Below are positions 42,601-53,952 of a stretch of DNA of 64,000 nucleotides, piece after piece. The position numbers and the translations under genes were made by a program. This DNA is from Narthecium ossifragum (lineage: Eukaryota > Streptophyta > Magnoliopsida > Dioscoreales > Nartheciaceae). The stretch lies in assembly GCA_963920575.1 (NCBI GenBank), contig OY986969.1, positions 7,065,076 to 7,129,075 on the forward strand. Direction: 5' to 3'. A model generated the notes under the pieces. It made no database searches and was not told where the DNA came from. It worked only from the letters and a program-made list of their open reading frames with translations. Each line of letters starts with the position of its first letter. Within the stretch, counting starts at the first letter, position 1.

Positions 42601-45035
42601 ATGATAAAATATACTTGGGGAGAAAGTGATGTGGAGACTTCATCCGATGAAGAAGAACAAGAGGTAGCCAACATATGCTTAATAGCACATGGAGATGAGG
42701 AAGAAGAAGAAAATGAGGTAGAGGATGAGCTTGCATTTGAAGAACTTTTTTATGCTTATCATGCTTTAGCTAATGATTTCAATGTCCTTAAAAAGAAATA
42801 CTATGCTACTTGTAAGGACTTGAAGAAAGTAGAAGAAGAAAAAGTAGATGCCATGCATAGGATTGAAACTTTAGAAAATGAAAACAAATGTATGCTAGAT
42901 AACAAGTCTTGTGACACAAATCACACACTTGAGGATGAACTCAAGGACACTCAATATGAGCTCACCATATTGAAGAACACAAACTATGATATGCAAAGGG
43001 AACTTATCTTCTTGAGGAAATCCAAGAGAGATCTCACTCTAGAGGTTAATGACCTAAAAATCACTATAGCTAAATTTGTGAAGAGTAGAGATAAGTTAGA
43101 TGAGATCCTTGATAGCCAAAGGAACTCCTTAAACAAGGAAGGAATTGGCTACATGATAAGACGTGAAAAGTGCACAAATCACCCTTTTAACTAGGTCTCG
43201 TTAGTCTCCGAGCAATGCTATTTTGATTGTCTTTTCCCCATTTCAGGCTTAAAGACCCTCAACGAAGATTAGATCAAGTTTGGTGCTAAAACGAACAAAT
43301 AAAGAACATGCCAGGAGCAAAAGAGCAAAGGAGCAAAGATGAACCATCTTTGACATCAAAACTGTACCTGCTCAGGACGAACCAGATGATGTACCATATA
43401 TGGTTGGAAAGCTCTTGAAGTCTAGATTCCAGAACTTTTTACGGTTCGTGATTTGGAGTTTTCTAGAGGAAGATATGCTATTTTTAGTACAGAGGTGTAG
43501 AAGAAGCAGTTACGGAAAACAAGATCGATCTCATCCAAAAGGAGATCGATCTCCTTGGGCGCTGCGGGAAAAATAGAAGGAAATTGACTAATCCGAATTA
43601 GGGTTTGTCTTAGGCTATAAATAGCCTTATTTGGGGGCGTTTTGGCAGCCTTCCATAGCCGAATTTTCTTCATATCTTAGGGTTTCTCTTAGTTTCTTTT
43701 CCAAAAATTAGGTTAGATCTTTGGTGGAAGATCCATGGGTGGAGCGCGGCGACAACCTTCATCGATGGATCTCCTTCCTAAGATGAGTAACTAATCTCTA
43801 GCCTAGGGATTTCTATGATGTAATAGCGAATCTTTCTAGGTTTTTCCTATGGATCAGAGCATGTACTTTATGATGGTTTAATGGATAGATTTCATATTTT
43901 ATATATCTATTGGTAATCTTTCTTATGGTGAATGGATTGTTTGCTCTTTGTGCCCTAATTTCGGTCTGTCTTGTCTCGGTTTTTCCGTGGGTATACAGCC
44001 GGATTTTGTGAAAACTCAAAACATAAAAGTTGTAGATATCTGTCTTAGCTTTCCAACGAATCTTGAATCGTCTCGTTTCGAGTTCGGATGTGAAAGTTAC
44101 GCTGAGATTACGCTCGCTGGTTTTGAGCATTGCATGTTAGAGGCTAGGATTAGGACTTGTTCAAGTTGCTTTCATGCTAGAACCATGTTAGATCTTTGGA
44201 TTGGATTCTAAACCCTAGCTTATGATTGTAGGAGTGCTAGAACCACTGCCTTAATGCTAGAACCATTAAGACCTATGATTGTAACCTACGATTCATTCTT
44301 TATCTTTATCGATTAGGCGATCTCAAAGTGCTAGAACCATTTTGATTATTTTCATACCAATTATCCGCTGATTTGTTCTTCATTCCGACACAGGCTTCTA
44401 ATGAATCTATGTTGAGTGATAGTGGACCTAGCCGATCTTCTATCAACCCTAGAAAACCATCTTGAACTTATTGAATTGCTTTTATCCTAGGAAGACCTAG
44501 TTAGTTCTTTATTACGGATTAGAAATCTCTTGGCCGTTTATCCTATTATGATTCAGTTGAGTTTAATCTGAGTTAAGAGTAGTTTAAAAACCCAAAATCA
44601 TTTCCTTTATCAATCTTTTGATTTAGAACTATACGAGGTAATTATACTTAACACTTCTTTTCCCTGTGGACCGACTCGGACTCATTGCTATCTACCCATA
44701 AAGTAGTTAGTTAGTGATTCGGATTATAAATTTCTAATTTTGGCGTTCTTGTTAAGACCACGACACTTTTCAAGGAGTGTCACTACAACCCTAGGAAGAT
44801 GAACAACCAAAAGAAGACTAACTTTGTTAAAGCTTCTTCTCATCCTCCTAAGGTAGCACAAGCACCTATATGTCACTATTGTTGCAAAGTAGGTCACATT
44901 GCACCTAGCTGCTATCTAATGAGGAATGCTAATTCTAAGAAAATTTGGGCACCTAGACATTCATCCTCTTCTCTTATGCACAGTACTAATGCAAATGGAG
45001 CCAAAAAGATTTGGGTACCAAAAATCAAGGTTTGA
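42601..45035 (+). pseudogene. SIRE-like copia Gag, C-terminal part
   Basis: The first piece, 42601-43153, encodes TWGESDVETSSDEEEQEVAN, an acidic stretch and a long charged region (KKKYYATCKDLKKVEEEK, LRKSKRDLTLEVNDLK) likely to be coiled coil. It breaks at the solo LTR and continues at 44788 as NPRKMNNQKKTNFVKAS with the zinc knuckle CHYCCKVGHIAPSC. With one CTACA removed, GIGY joins NPRKMNN in frame. The N-terminal half of Gag is missing because the LTR fragment is fused directly to this part. Confidence 0.8.
43154..44782 (+). mobile_element. Athila-like solo LTR in the SIRE-like copia
   Basis: A 1629-bp LTR with ends TGATAAGACGTGAAAAGTGC and CAAGGAGTGTCA and a perfect CTACA duplication (43149-43153 and 44783-44787). 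It is the inverted relative of 57422-58931. GATCGATC sites (43521-43552) stand about 60 bp upstream of a TATA-like box GGCTATAAATAGCC (43613-43626). Downstream are four copies of TGCTAGAACCA near 44174, 44235, 44254 and 44329. Confidence 0.9.
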
Positions 45036-45059
45036 TCTCCTATTTGTAGGAATGCATGA

Positions 45060-46876
45060 GATCCAAGATCAAGACCAACACAAAGACTAAAAGATGGTAC
45101 CTTGATAGTGGATGCTGAAGACACATGACGGGAGAAAGGAGCATGTTCTCAACCTTCCAATCCAAAGATGGAGGAATGGTGACCTTTGGAGACAATGCAA
45201 AAGGAAAAATAATTGGCATTGGCAATATTGGTAAAACCTCTTCCACTATTATTGAAAATGTTCTTTTGGTAGAAGGCTTGAAACATAATTTGCTTAGCAT
45301 TAGTCAATTATGTGATAGAGGTAACAAAGTCATTTTTGAAAATTCAAAATGCTATGTTAAGAATGCTATTAATGATAAAATCATACTAGTTGGTCATCGT
45401 GATGGTAATGTGTATACATTTTATCTTAATGATCTTATTTGCCATGATGATTTATGTCTTAGTGCTTTAAATAATAATTCTTGGTTATGGCATAGGAGAC
45501 TTGGACATGCTCACATGGATTTAATTTCCAAACTCTCTCGAAAAGACTTTGTTCTTGGACTTCCCAAGATCAAATTCAAGAAAGATAAGATTTGTGATGC
45601 ATGTCAAAGAGGAAAACAAGTAAAATCCTCTTTCAAGTCTAAAGATATAGTTTTCACCACAAGAGCACTAGAACTCATTCATATGGATCTTTTTGGGTCT
45701 ACTAAACCAACTAGCTTAGGTGGTAGCTCATATGGATTTGTTTTAATAGATGACTATACTAGATACACTTGGGTGATTTTCCTTGCACACAAAGATGAAG
45801 TCTTTGAGGAATTCACCAACTTTTGTAGAAGAGTCCAAAATGAGAAAGGTATTCTCATTACATGCATTAGAAGTGATAATGGAGAAGAATTCAAGAATTC
45901 CCATCTAGAAAAGTTTTGCAATGACAACGGGATTTCCCATAACTTCTCTTCACCTAGAACCCCCGAACAAAATGGTGTTGTTGAAAGGAAAAATAGAACC
46001 CTACAAGACATGGCTAGAACTTTATTATGTGAAAATAATCTTCCTAAGTATTTTTGGGCCGAAGCAATTAATACTTCTTACCATGTGATAAATAGAGTAA
46101 TTTTGAGACCCATTTTGAAGAAAACCCCTTATGAGCTTTGGAAAGGAAGAATTCCAAATATTGGGTACTTTAGAGCTTTTGGTTGCAAATGTTTTATCTT
46201 GAACAATGGCAAGGATAGTCTTGGAAAATTTGATGCTAGATCTGATAAAGGAGTTTTTCTTGGATATTCGGGGAGGAGCAAAAGTTATAGAATCTTCAAT
46301 AAAAGGACCTTGGTGGTTGAAGAATCAATGCATGTTACATTTGATGAGATGATTTTAACTCCTAGTAGAATTGATAATGGTGAAGATGAGGAAATCCCAA
46401 ATGAAAAATCAAAAGATTCATTGGATGAAACCCAAAATGATGTTGAAGAATTGAATGATAGATTTGAGGAATCCCTTGAGATTATACCTAGTGATCAACA
46501 TCATGATTTGTCAAAAGATTGGAAATATGCATCTTCACACCCCAAGGAATCGATAATTGGTGAACCATCAAGAGGAATCCAAACTAGATCTTTGTTAAAT
46601 GCATGTGCAAATCTAGCCTTCCTATCTCAAATTGAGCCTAAAACGATTGAGGAAGCACTAGAGGATAATCATTGGATCTTAGCAATGCAAGAAAAGTTGA
46701 ATCAATTTGAAAGAAATGAAGTTTGGAATTTGGTACCTAGACCTTATGATCATCCCGTTATAGGTACTAAATGGGTTTTTAGAAACAAAATGGATGAATC
46801 GGGAACAATTACAAGGAATAAAGCTAGACTAGTTGCAAAAGGTTTCAATCAACAAGAAGGAACCTTGAGGCAATAA
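45060..46876 (+). pseudogene. SIRE-like copia protease, integrase and start of RT
   Basis: Protease LDSGC lies at about 45100-45114, followed by a TGA where Ser is expected in LDSGC[S]RHMTGE. Then come the GAG-pre-integrase motif LWHRRLGHAHMDLISKL with CDACQRGK, the integrase core LIHMDLFG, CIRSDNGEEF and NGVVERKNRTLQDMA (D, D, E), and the RT start TKWVFRNKMDESG and KARLVAKGFNQQEG. Right after QQEG the frame is broken: the bases join CTTGAGGCAATAAG, which encodes LEAI further downstream in copia RT. About 12 codons (the usual xDYxETFAPVAR motif) are deleted. Confidence 0.88.
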
Positions 46877-48132
46877 GACTACTTCTAGCTTTTGCATCTT
46901 ACAAAGATTTCAAATTATATCAAATGGATGTTAAAAGTGCCTTCTTGAATGGTTTACTAAGAGAAGAAGTCTATGTTGAACAACCCCTCGGTTTTGAAGA
47001 CTATAAATTGAGAGATCATGTATTCAAACTCACTAAAGCCTTGTATGGATTAAAACAAGCTCCTAGAGCTTGGTATGAAAGGCTTAGCAAATTCTTGATG
47101 GATAATGATTTTTGTAGAGGAAAAATTGATGCTACATTGTTTACCAAATCAAAAGGCAAAGATTTGCTCTTGGTTCAAATTTATGTTGATGATATTATTT
47201 TTGGTTCTACAAATGATAAACTTTGTGCAGAATTTGCCACATGTATGCAAAGTGAGTTTGAGATGAGTTTAATGGGTGAACTCAATTATTTTCTTGGTTT
47301 ACAAATCATGCAAACTCGAGGATGGATCTTTATTAATCAAGCCAAATACACTAGAGACCTACTCAAGAAATATGATTTTGTTGAATCCAAAATTTATAGA
47401 ACCCCCATGTGTACAACAATCAAATTAGACAAGGATTAAGATAGGAAACCCGTTGAACAAACACTTTATAGAGGGATGATTGGTTCTTTACTCTATTTGA
47501 CCGCTAATAGACCGGACATCATGTTTAGTGTTTGCCTTTGTGCTAGATATCAATCTTGTCCTAAGGAATCTCATTTGGTTGCGGTCAAGAGGATATTTAG
47601 ATATCTAATAGGAACCCAAAATTATGGTTTGTAGTATCCTAGAAGATTATCTTTTGATCTAATTGGCTACTCCGATACAGATTTTTCCGGATGTAGACTT
47701 GATAGAAAAAGCACAAGTAGTATATGTCACTTTCTTGGTCATGCACTTGTTTTTTGGTTCTCCAAGAAGCAAAATTCAGTTGCTTTATCCACCGCTGAAG
47801 CGGAATACATTGCGGCGGGTAGTTGTTGTGCACAATTACTTTGGATGAAAATGCAATTGGAAGATTACAACATACATGTAGGCAAAATGCCCATTAGATG
47901 TGACAACACTAATGCCATAAACTTATCTAAAAATCCCATCCTACATTCTAGAACAAAGCACATAGAAATTAGACACCATTTGCTTCGTGATCATACACAA
48001 AAAGGAGATATTGCACTTGAATTTGTTAGCACCGAACATCAAATTGCGGATATTCTAACCAAACCCTTGAGTGAAGACAGAATTCTCTATCTACTAAGGG
48101 AGCTTGGGATATCCAATGGATGTCCAAAATAA
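46877..48132 (+). pseudogene. SIRE-like copia RT and RNase H
   Basis: From 46862 the frame reads LEAIRLLLAFAS, then MDVKSAFLNGLLREEVYVEQ, LTKALYGLKQAPRAWYERL and IYVDDIIFGST (active-site YVDD), ending the RT with GELNYFLGLQI. RNase H follows with GYSDTDFSG, STAEAEYIAAGSC and CDNTNAINLSKNP. Stops replace Glu or similar after KLDKD (TAA near 47438) and Trp in GL[stop]YP (TAG near 47634); otherwise one frame holds to 48132. The family copies element RNA to DNA in cytoplasmic particles. Confidence 0.9.
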
Positions 48133-48343
48133 AGGAGCTAAAAGGATAAGGTATGGTCACATCTTTATCTGTTTTTCATACCATATTCAACTTGAATGCT
48201 AAATTTTAGTAAATTAAGTTAATATCATGATTAATGAGTGATTTTTGTCTCATAATATTTAGTTACACGTGCATGCAAAGTTTTGTGATGTTTTGATTTA
48301 AAAATGATTTTAAATTGAATTTTAAAACTCACTTTCTGGAACT

Positions 48344-48561
48344 GACGGTCGATCCAGACTTCTTGACGGTCGACCATGCATACATTCGCATTGGACGGTC
48401 GACCGCCAACTTCCTCGGATCAACCGTGGGATTTCATTTTTAAACCTATTGTGCTCCACGGTCGACCGCCAACTCTTTGGATCGACCGTGGGCTTGCCTT
48501 TTTACACAAAATGCTCGCGACGGTCGATCGCCAACTTGTTACGGTCGACCGTCACGGACCG
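48344..48561. promoter_or_regulatory. Palindrome array between copia pol and the extra ORF
   Basis: Six or more GGTCGACC/GGTCGATC units (GACGGTCGATCC, TGACGGTCGACC, GGACGGTCGACCG, CCACGGTCGACC, GACGGTCGATCG, ACGGTCGACCGT) stand outside any LTR, about 190 bp upstream of the extra ORF. A promoter for that ORF is one possible reading; the evidence is position only. Confidence 0.5.
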
Positions 48562-48745
48562 TGTGACAACTTAAGTAGGGGCTTTTTCGTCATTTCCTCT
48601 CCAATATCCCATTATAACTCCCGATCAACCCTTCATTCTTCTCCTGGTTCGACCGTGCCCTAACTTCTCCAAACGACCGTGCTCCTCTCTCTTTCTCAAA
48701 CCGATCTTCTCTTTCCCTCTCAAAACCCTAACCAGCTGGTGCACT

Positions 48746-49972
48746 ATACCTCGTACCAAGAATACCGGTCCTCCTCCACCTGAGGAACCAGGTCAAGCCG
48801 GGAAAAGAAAGACGGCAGCAACAAAGAAGCCACCCGGGTCAAAGAAAGCCAAAGGTTTGCAAGGCGGTTCTTCATCCAATCCTCCACCTACCCCTTCCTA
48901 CGACGACAACCTCTTCCTAGATAAGGATAGGTATAACTCCTGGCCTGATTTTAAGGATAAATTTGTTGTCTCCGGTAGAGCTCTACAATTACCCACAAAC
49001 AAGAAACATGTAGTTGAACAATTCTTCACTGATATGGGTTGGAACAAATACTTAGAGATGCCTCTGTTCATTTATCCCGAAATGGTTAGGTATTTTTATT
49101 GCAATATGACTGAGGATATAGATAATGAAGGTTGTGTAGCTATTAGTAGCTATGTCTATGGTAATGAAATCAAAATTACCATAGAATGATTGAATGAGTT
49201 ACTAGATGCACCAAATCAAGGAGAGTGCATATACTTTACTTCTTATGAGGATCTAAATAGAGTTGATAAGGATAAATAAGGGAGAAAGGCAATCCTTAAG
49301 GCTCTACTAGTTGAGAAAAACCCTATAGAGCTAAATAGCCTACACCAACAATTTAGGGAGCTTGCCCACTTCCTAAGAACAAACCTATTTCCTAAGATTG
49401 GCCATCATGATCACTTGAAACCCATCCATGCCTATGTTCTTTCTTGCATGGTTAGGAAGAAGCCTTTTAACCTAGGTTATCTCCTTATCAAGGAGATGCT
49501 TAATCTAAATGCTAGGCAATCACTTCCTTTTGGGGGGCTTCTAAAAACAATTTTCCAAGCCCTCACCCTAAACCTAGCCGTTGATGAACGAAAACTCCTT
49601 TCTCAACCCTTCAACAAGTCTACCTACAAGAGGATGAAGGCCACCAAACGAGCTTTAGGCCTCGGTTGGCCTGATGTCAGTGCAGATGAAGATGATGAGC
49701 ATCAAGAAGAGCATGAAGAAGAAAATTTAGGGGGAGAGCCTTTACTTGAAGGACATCAAGGAGAATCCTCTAGTAGCCGTGTTCGTCGCAACACGGCACA
49801 AAGGCTTGATGAGCTTGAAGCTAGATTGGGAAGAATGGAACTATGTCTAGGAGACATCAAGACTTCCCAAGCAACAATCACCGGAGATCAAGCCAAGATG
49901 TCTAAGCAACTTGAAGAGATTTTCGCCTACATCAAGACTGAATTCCCACCTGACACTCCTTCAGTTGATTGA
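48746..49972 (+). pseudogene. Extra post-pol ORF of the SIRE-like copia, with NLS-like start
   Basis: One frame of about 409 codons is broken by TGA (49187-49189, Trp expected before LNELLDA) and TAA (about 49277-49279). The probable start ATG has become ATA at 48746 (IPRTKNTGPPPPEEPGQ). The N-terminus contains KRKTAATKKPPGSKKAK, a bipartite NLS-like stretch. A globular region follows (YNSWPDFKDKFVVSGRALQL, FFTDMGWNKYLEMPLFIYPE, RYFYCNMTEDIDNEGC, HAYVLSCMVRKKPFNLGYLL) that recalls the putative plant transposon protein domain. Then come an acidic part (DEDDEHQEEHEEE) and a C-terminal coiled coil (LDELEARLGRMELCLGDIK). It occupies the place of the env-like ORF of other SIRE elements but has no signal peptide or membrane segment. 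Family placement is inference. Confidence 0.65.
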
Positions 49973-50499
49973 TCCTAATTCCCCATCCTTCTTACTTCTT
50001 TTTGATAATGCCAAAGGGGGAGAAAAAGTGTGATGAATGAATGAGAACAAAGCCCTACATTTCTACATTTCATCTCGTGTATTTTGGAAAACCTTGTTTT
50101 GAAATGAAAGTTTTTGTAAGTCTAAAGTTTTCCAAATGATTTTGAATGGATGTATTGTAAGAAAATGTTGGAATCTTTTGAATGAAATGCAGATGTGTTT
50201 GGATATTGCTATGATGTATTAATACAATGTTATAATCTCAATATTCAATATGAAATCACTTCATGAAAGCTTAAATGTTATTATTGAAAAGAAGTGAACA
50301 TGCTAAAATCCAAACTATTATGTCAACATATCTTGAATGGAACTTTTAATATCATTTTAAAGATATATGACTTATGTGCATCTTGAAAATTAACTTTAGA
50401 ACACATTTTTTTGAAAGAAAAGGATGCATTGGTTAAGGGGGAGTCAAAATATTTTATCATCACATTTAAAAGGATTGTGCTCATCAAAAAGGGGGAGAT
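49973..50499 (+). other. 3' spacer and polypurine tract of the SIRE-like copia
   Basis: AT-rich and non-coding. It contains AAAGGGGGAGAAAAAG near 50013, AAGGGGGAGTC near 50437 and the terminal tract AAAAAGGGGGAGAT (50486-50499) directly before the LTR. Several G-runs of this type before the LTR are usual for this clade. Confidence 0.7.
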
Positions 50500-51644
50500 T
50501 GTTGATCCTAACCTTGTTTTGATGATGCCAATATACATTAAATGATAAAATATATGTTTAACATTTATTACCCATTTAATTGGAAATCTTAAATTCAATA
50601 TTTAAGTTATTTTAGTACTGACGATTGATGCAATGATCGACCGTGGGAATGTGACGGTCGATCCATGGATCGACCGTGTTGAATGCAAATATGCGTTCTT
50701 GGCTCACGGTCGATCAGTGCATCGACCGTGGGAAGCGTTTTTCTTAACAGAGGCTCATGGACGATGCGACGGTCGATGCGGCGGTCGACCGTGGCGCTTT
50801 AATGAAGAAAGTGAAGAAGCGACGGTCGATCGGTGCATCGACCGTGGAAAGCGTTTTTCTTGACAGAGCCTGACGGTCGATGCGGCGGTCGACCGTGGCG
50901 CATCTAGGAAGAAAAGTCAAGGAGCGACGGTCGATCTGAGCATCGACCCTGGGAAGCGATTTTCTTAATAGAGGCCGACGGACGATGTGACGGTCGATGT
51001 CACGGTCGACCGTGAGAGTGACGGACGATGCGTGGATCGACCGTCGAGTAAAAAGGCTGAGTTTTTATACGTGACGGACGATACATGGATTGACCGCCAG
51101 CAATGCGCAGAGTAAAAAACTAGCCGTTGGAGAGTTGCAGAGAGCCGTTGGAGCTCCTTGTTGAGCTGGTTGAAGCCCATGCATAAGTAGTTCCTTCATG
51201 TAAACTTGCCAGAACTTTAATCATTATTATTGAGATCATCTGAGCAAGTGTTAGAGAAGCTTTCTACTTATTCTCTTTTGTGCTACAACCTTTGTAAGCC
51301 TTCTTCAAGTGTAAATAGGTATCTTGAGAGATAGTCAACAGCAAGTGGTTGTGAGTGTAAGGTCACCAAGCACCAGGAAGCTTGGAGAAAAGCTTGTAAG
51401 GGATTTGCAAGTAGTGGAACCTCAAGGGGAGCCTTGGGAGAAGTGGACGTAGACCAAGAGTTGGGTCGAACCACTATAAAATTGGTGCCATCTCTCTAAC
51501 CTTCTTAATATTGTTCTTGCATGCTATTGTGTTTTCGTTTCATTCCATCTACAAGCTTTTAAGGTATTAGTTCTCTCCTATCTGATTTTTCCATTGACCT
51601 AGATTTTCGAAAAGAGTCCAACTCACCCCCCTCTTGGACCTTCA
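50500..51644 (+). repeat. SIRE-like copia LTR
   Basis: An 1145-bp LTR with ends TGTTGATCCTAACC and CTCTTGGACCTTCA, followed by TTGGTATCAGAGC. Its first 54 bp match 42559-42612. A long array of GGTCGACC/GGTCGATC-type units fills 50619-51099, ending next to the TATA-like TTTTTATACG at 51063-51072. Confidence 0.88.
50619..51099. promoter_or_regulatory. Palindrome array GGTCGACC in the copia LTR
   Basis: About fifteen units built on GGTCGATC, GGTCGACC and ACGGACGATG. Pairs are often separated by 8-20 bp, so many alternative hairpins are possible (for example GGTCGATCGGTGCATCGACC). It is the longest array of this type in the window and lies in a copia LTR, unrelated by descent to the gypsy LTRs with the same motif. 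Confidence 0.6.
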
Positions 51645-51708
51645 ATTGGTATCAGAGCTAGGTCTCTATTTTAGCGGTGTAACAACCCTTAGAGGATCCT
51701 ATCTAGAG

Positions 51709-52600
51709 ATGGAAAATATAGAGGGACAAGCTACCAATAGGCAACCCTACTTCAATGGTTCAAACTATAATTACTGGAAAACAAAAATGGAAATTTTTGT
51801 TCAGTCAATGGACTATCAGGCATGGTTAGTAATAGAGGATGGACCTTATATCCCTACTAAAATTGTTGATGGGAAAGATGTCCCAAAGACAAAGAGTGAC
51901 TACACCCCAATTGACCTCAAGAACCTTCAAACTAATGCCAAGGCCAAAAGTTTTCTATTTTGTGCCCTTAACCCTAGTGAATTCAATAGGGTCTTTACAT
52001 GCAAATCAACAAAAGAGATATGGGACAAACTTGAGGTTACTTACGAGGGAACAAGTCGTGTTAAAGAGTCAAAAATCAGTATGCTTGTACATGAGTATGA
52101 ACTCTTTTGCATGAAGAATGATGAAACTATTAGTGAGATGTTTACACGTTTTACTAACATATTAAATATGCTTGAATCTCTTGGAAGAATTTATGCTAAC
52201 GATGAGGTTGTGAGGAAGATTCTTAGGTGTTTACCTAAGTCGTGGGATCCTAAAGTGATAGCGATAGAAGAAGCCAAGGATCTATCCAAATTGTCACTAG
52301 ATGAGCTCATGGGTTCCCTCATGACCTATGAGATGAACTTGAAGAGAAGCAACGAAGAAGGAGATAAAAAGAAGAAGACGGTTGCCTTCAAGTCGTCTAA
52401 CAAAAACTACTCCGATTCAAGTGAAGGAGATGACGATGAGGAGTTGGCGATGATATCAAGAAGAATACAAAAGATCTTCAAGCGCCAAGGGGGAAAGAAA
52501 TTCTTCAAGAAACAATTCTTCAAAGGTGAAAAGTATAATCCTACTTCTTCTAACTCAAATGAAATCATATGTTATGAGTGTAGGAAGACCGGATACATCA
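51709..52600 (+). pseudogene. SIRE-like copia Gag, N-terminal copy, truncated
   Basis: From ATG at 51709 it encodes MENIEGQATNRQPYFNGSNY, WKTKMEIFVQSMDYQAWLVI, TCKSTKEIWDKLEVTYEGTS and EMFTRFTNILNMLESLG, the copia-type gag (UBN2) domain. A charged stretch follows, then the start of a knuckle (ICYECRKTGYIK) that is cut off. At about 52600 the sequence switches to a chromovirus LTR at AGTTTGTGAAAAACTTTCC, so the last residues KFVKNFPF are not gag. Nearly 300 codons are open without interruption, better preserved than the other parts. Confidence 0.85.
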
Positions 52601-52931
52601 AGTTTGTGAAAAACTTTCCTTTTTAGGCAGTTTGTTCGGGTCTTTCTATTTTTGATTTCCTATTTCTAGTAGGTTTTCTCCTATTTGAATTCCGGGTTTA
52701 GTACTTGGATTAGGATGATGATGTTTAAGTCCATGTTTGAGTTGGTCTGGTCTTTCCTTAAACCTATAAAAGGAGGCCTTAGGGTTTGTAAATCCAATTT
52801 TGATGATTAATGAAAGTTAGGGTTTTTGGTTTCTCCCCTTGAGAAATCTAGTTGTCTCTCCCATAGAGAGGTCCATGTTACCCTGCGCCAGAGTGGTACC
52901 AGAGCTATACGAGTTCCTGGGAAGAGGATCC

Positions 52932-53945
52932 ATGCCTCGAACCAGAGCCGCCCATGCTTGACGGCCGCCTAGCGTCTCTCCGCCGCCGCTCAGAAGACGT
53001 GGTCGGCCTCCTGTCGATGGTGGGGCTCCCTCGCGGGAACAGGGGGTCTTGCAGGCGACCATCGTCGATCTTCAACGACAGGTGGCCGCCCTCCAACTCC
53101 AGTTACAACAACAGAACTGAGAACGGACGCCCTCGCTGGAAGAAGAAGAGGAGTTGTCTTCGGACGAGTCCTCCTTTCAGAATATGTACGCCGACCAACC
53201 CCCTTTTCGGCGTGGTGACCAGCGGGATCGTGCCATGGATTACAGATTCAAGGTGGACATACCTGAGTTCACGGGAGGGTTGCAGCCGGAGGTTTTCATT
53301 GACTGGCTTCATCAAGTGGAGCGTATATTCGAGTTTCGGGAGGTTCCCGACGACATCAAGGTAAAGCTGGTGTCTATCAAGTTGAAGGGATGAGCTTCAG
53401 CATGGTGGGAACAACTAAAGAGGGTTCGGGAGAAGCAGCAGAAGGACAAGATCCGAAACTGGGAGAAGATGAAGAAGAAGCTGAAGGAGCACTTCCTTCC
53501 TTTCGGCTACACCCAGTCCCTCTTCTAGATGCTACACACGTTACGCCAAGGTACGCGATCTGTTGAGGAGTATACTGAAGAATTTTATCAGTTGCTTGCC
53601 AGGAACGACCTCTCAGAAACAGAGGAGCAGACGGTCGCTAGATACCTCGGGGGCCTGCGGCTATCTCTCCAGGACGCATTGAGCCTCCATGCGTTGTGGA
53701 CGGTATCCGAGGCCTACCAGCGAGCGCTGACGGCGGAAAGGCAGCAAGCTCGAGCGTCGACCGGGGGACGGATTCAACGGCCACCTCCAGTACCGCTGAA
53801 CCCGACTCCGCAAGTGAAGCCACCGGGCCCGCGGCCCGCTCCCCCAAATCCGACATCGGGATCCACCTTCAGGTGTTTCCGTTGTGGGGAAGTAGGGCAT
53901 CGGGCCTCGGACTGTAGCCTACCCAGGGAAGGCTCTGCTCATTGA
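52932..53945 (+). pseudogene. Chromovirus Gag
   Basis: ATG at 52932 (MPRTRAAHA) is followed by an early TGA. A coiled-coil segment (TIVDLQRQVAALQLQLQQQN) ends in TGA. The gag core starts at about 53234 (MDYRFKVDIPEFTGG, FIDWLHQVERIFEFREVPDD), has a stop before ASAWWEQLKRV and another before [19 protein letters not shown], then [13 protein letters not shown] and the knuckle [14 protein letters not shown]. The order matches chromoviruses outside the Tekay group. Four or more stops show it is dead. Confidence 0.8.
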
Positions 53946-53952
53946 AGAAGAA

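Larger units (their letters stand above)
42559..52600 (+). mobile_element. SIRE-like copia: LTR fragment, internal region, LTR and second gag
   Basis: A 54-bp LTR start (42559-42612, TGTTGATTCTAACCTTG) is fused directly to late gag. An internal region runs to a polypurine tract (50487-50499), a complete LTR (50500-51644), a primer binding site TTGGTATCAGAGC, and then a second gag from 51709 that stops abruptly near 52600. The order LTR-internal-LTR-gag fits recombination between two copies, or a tandem pair whose ends were deleted. An Athila-like solo LTR is inserted at 43154-44782. Confidence 0.85.
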
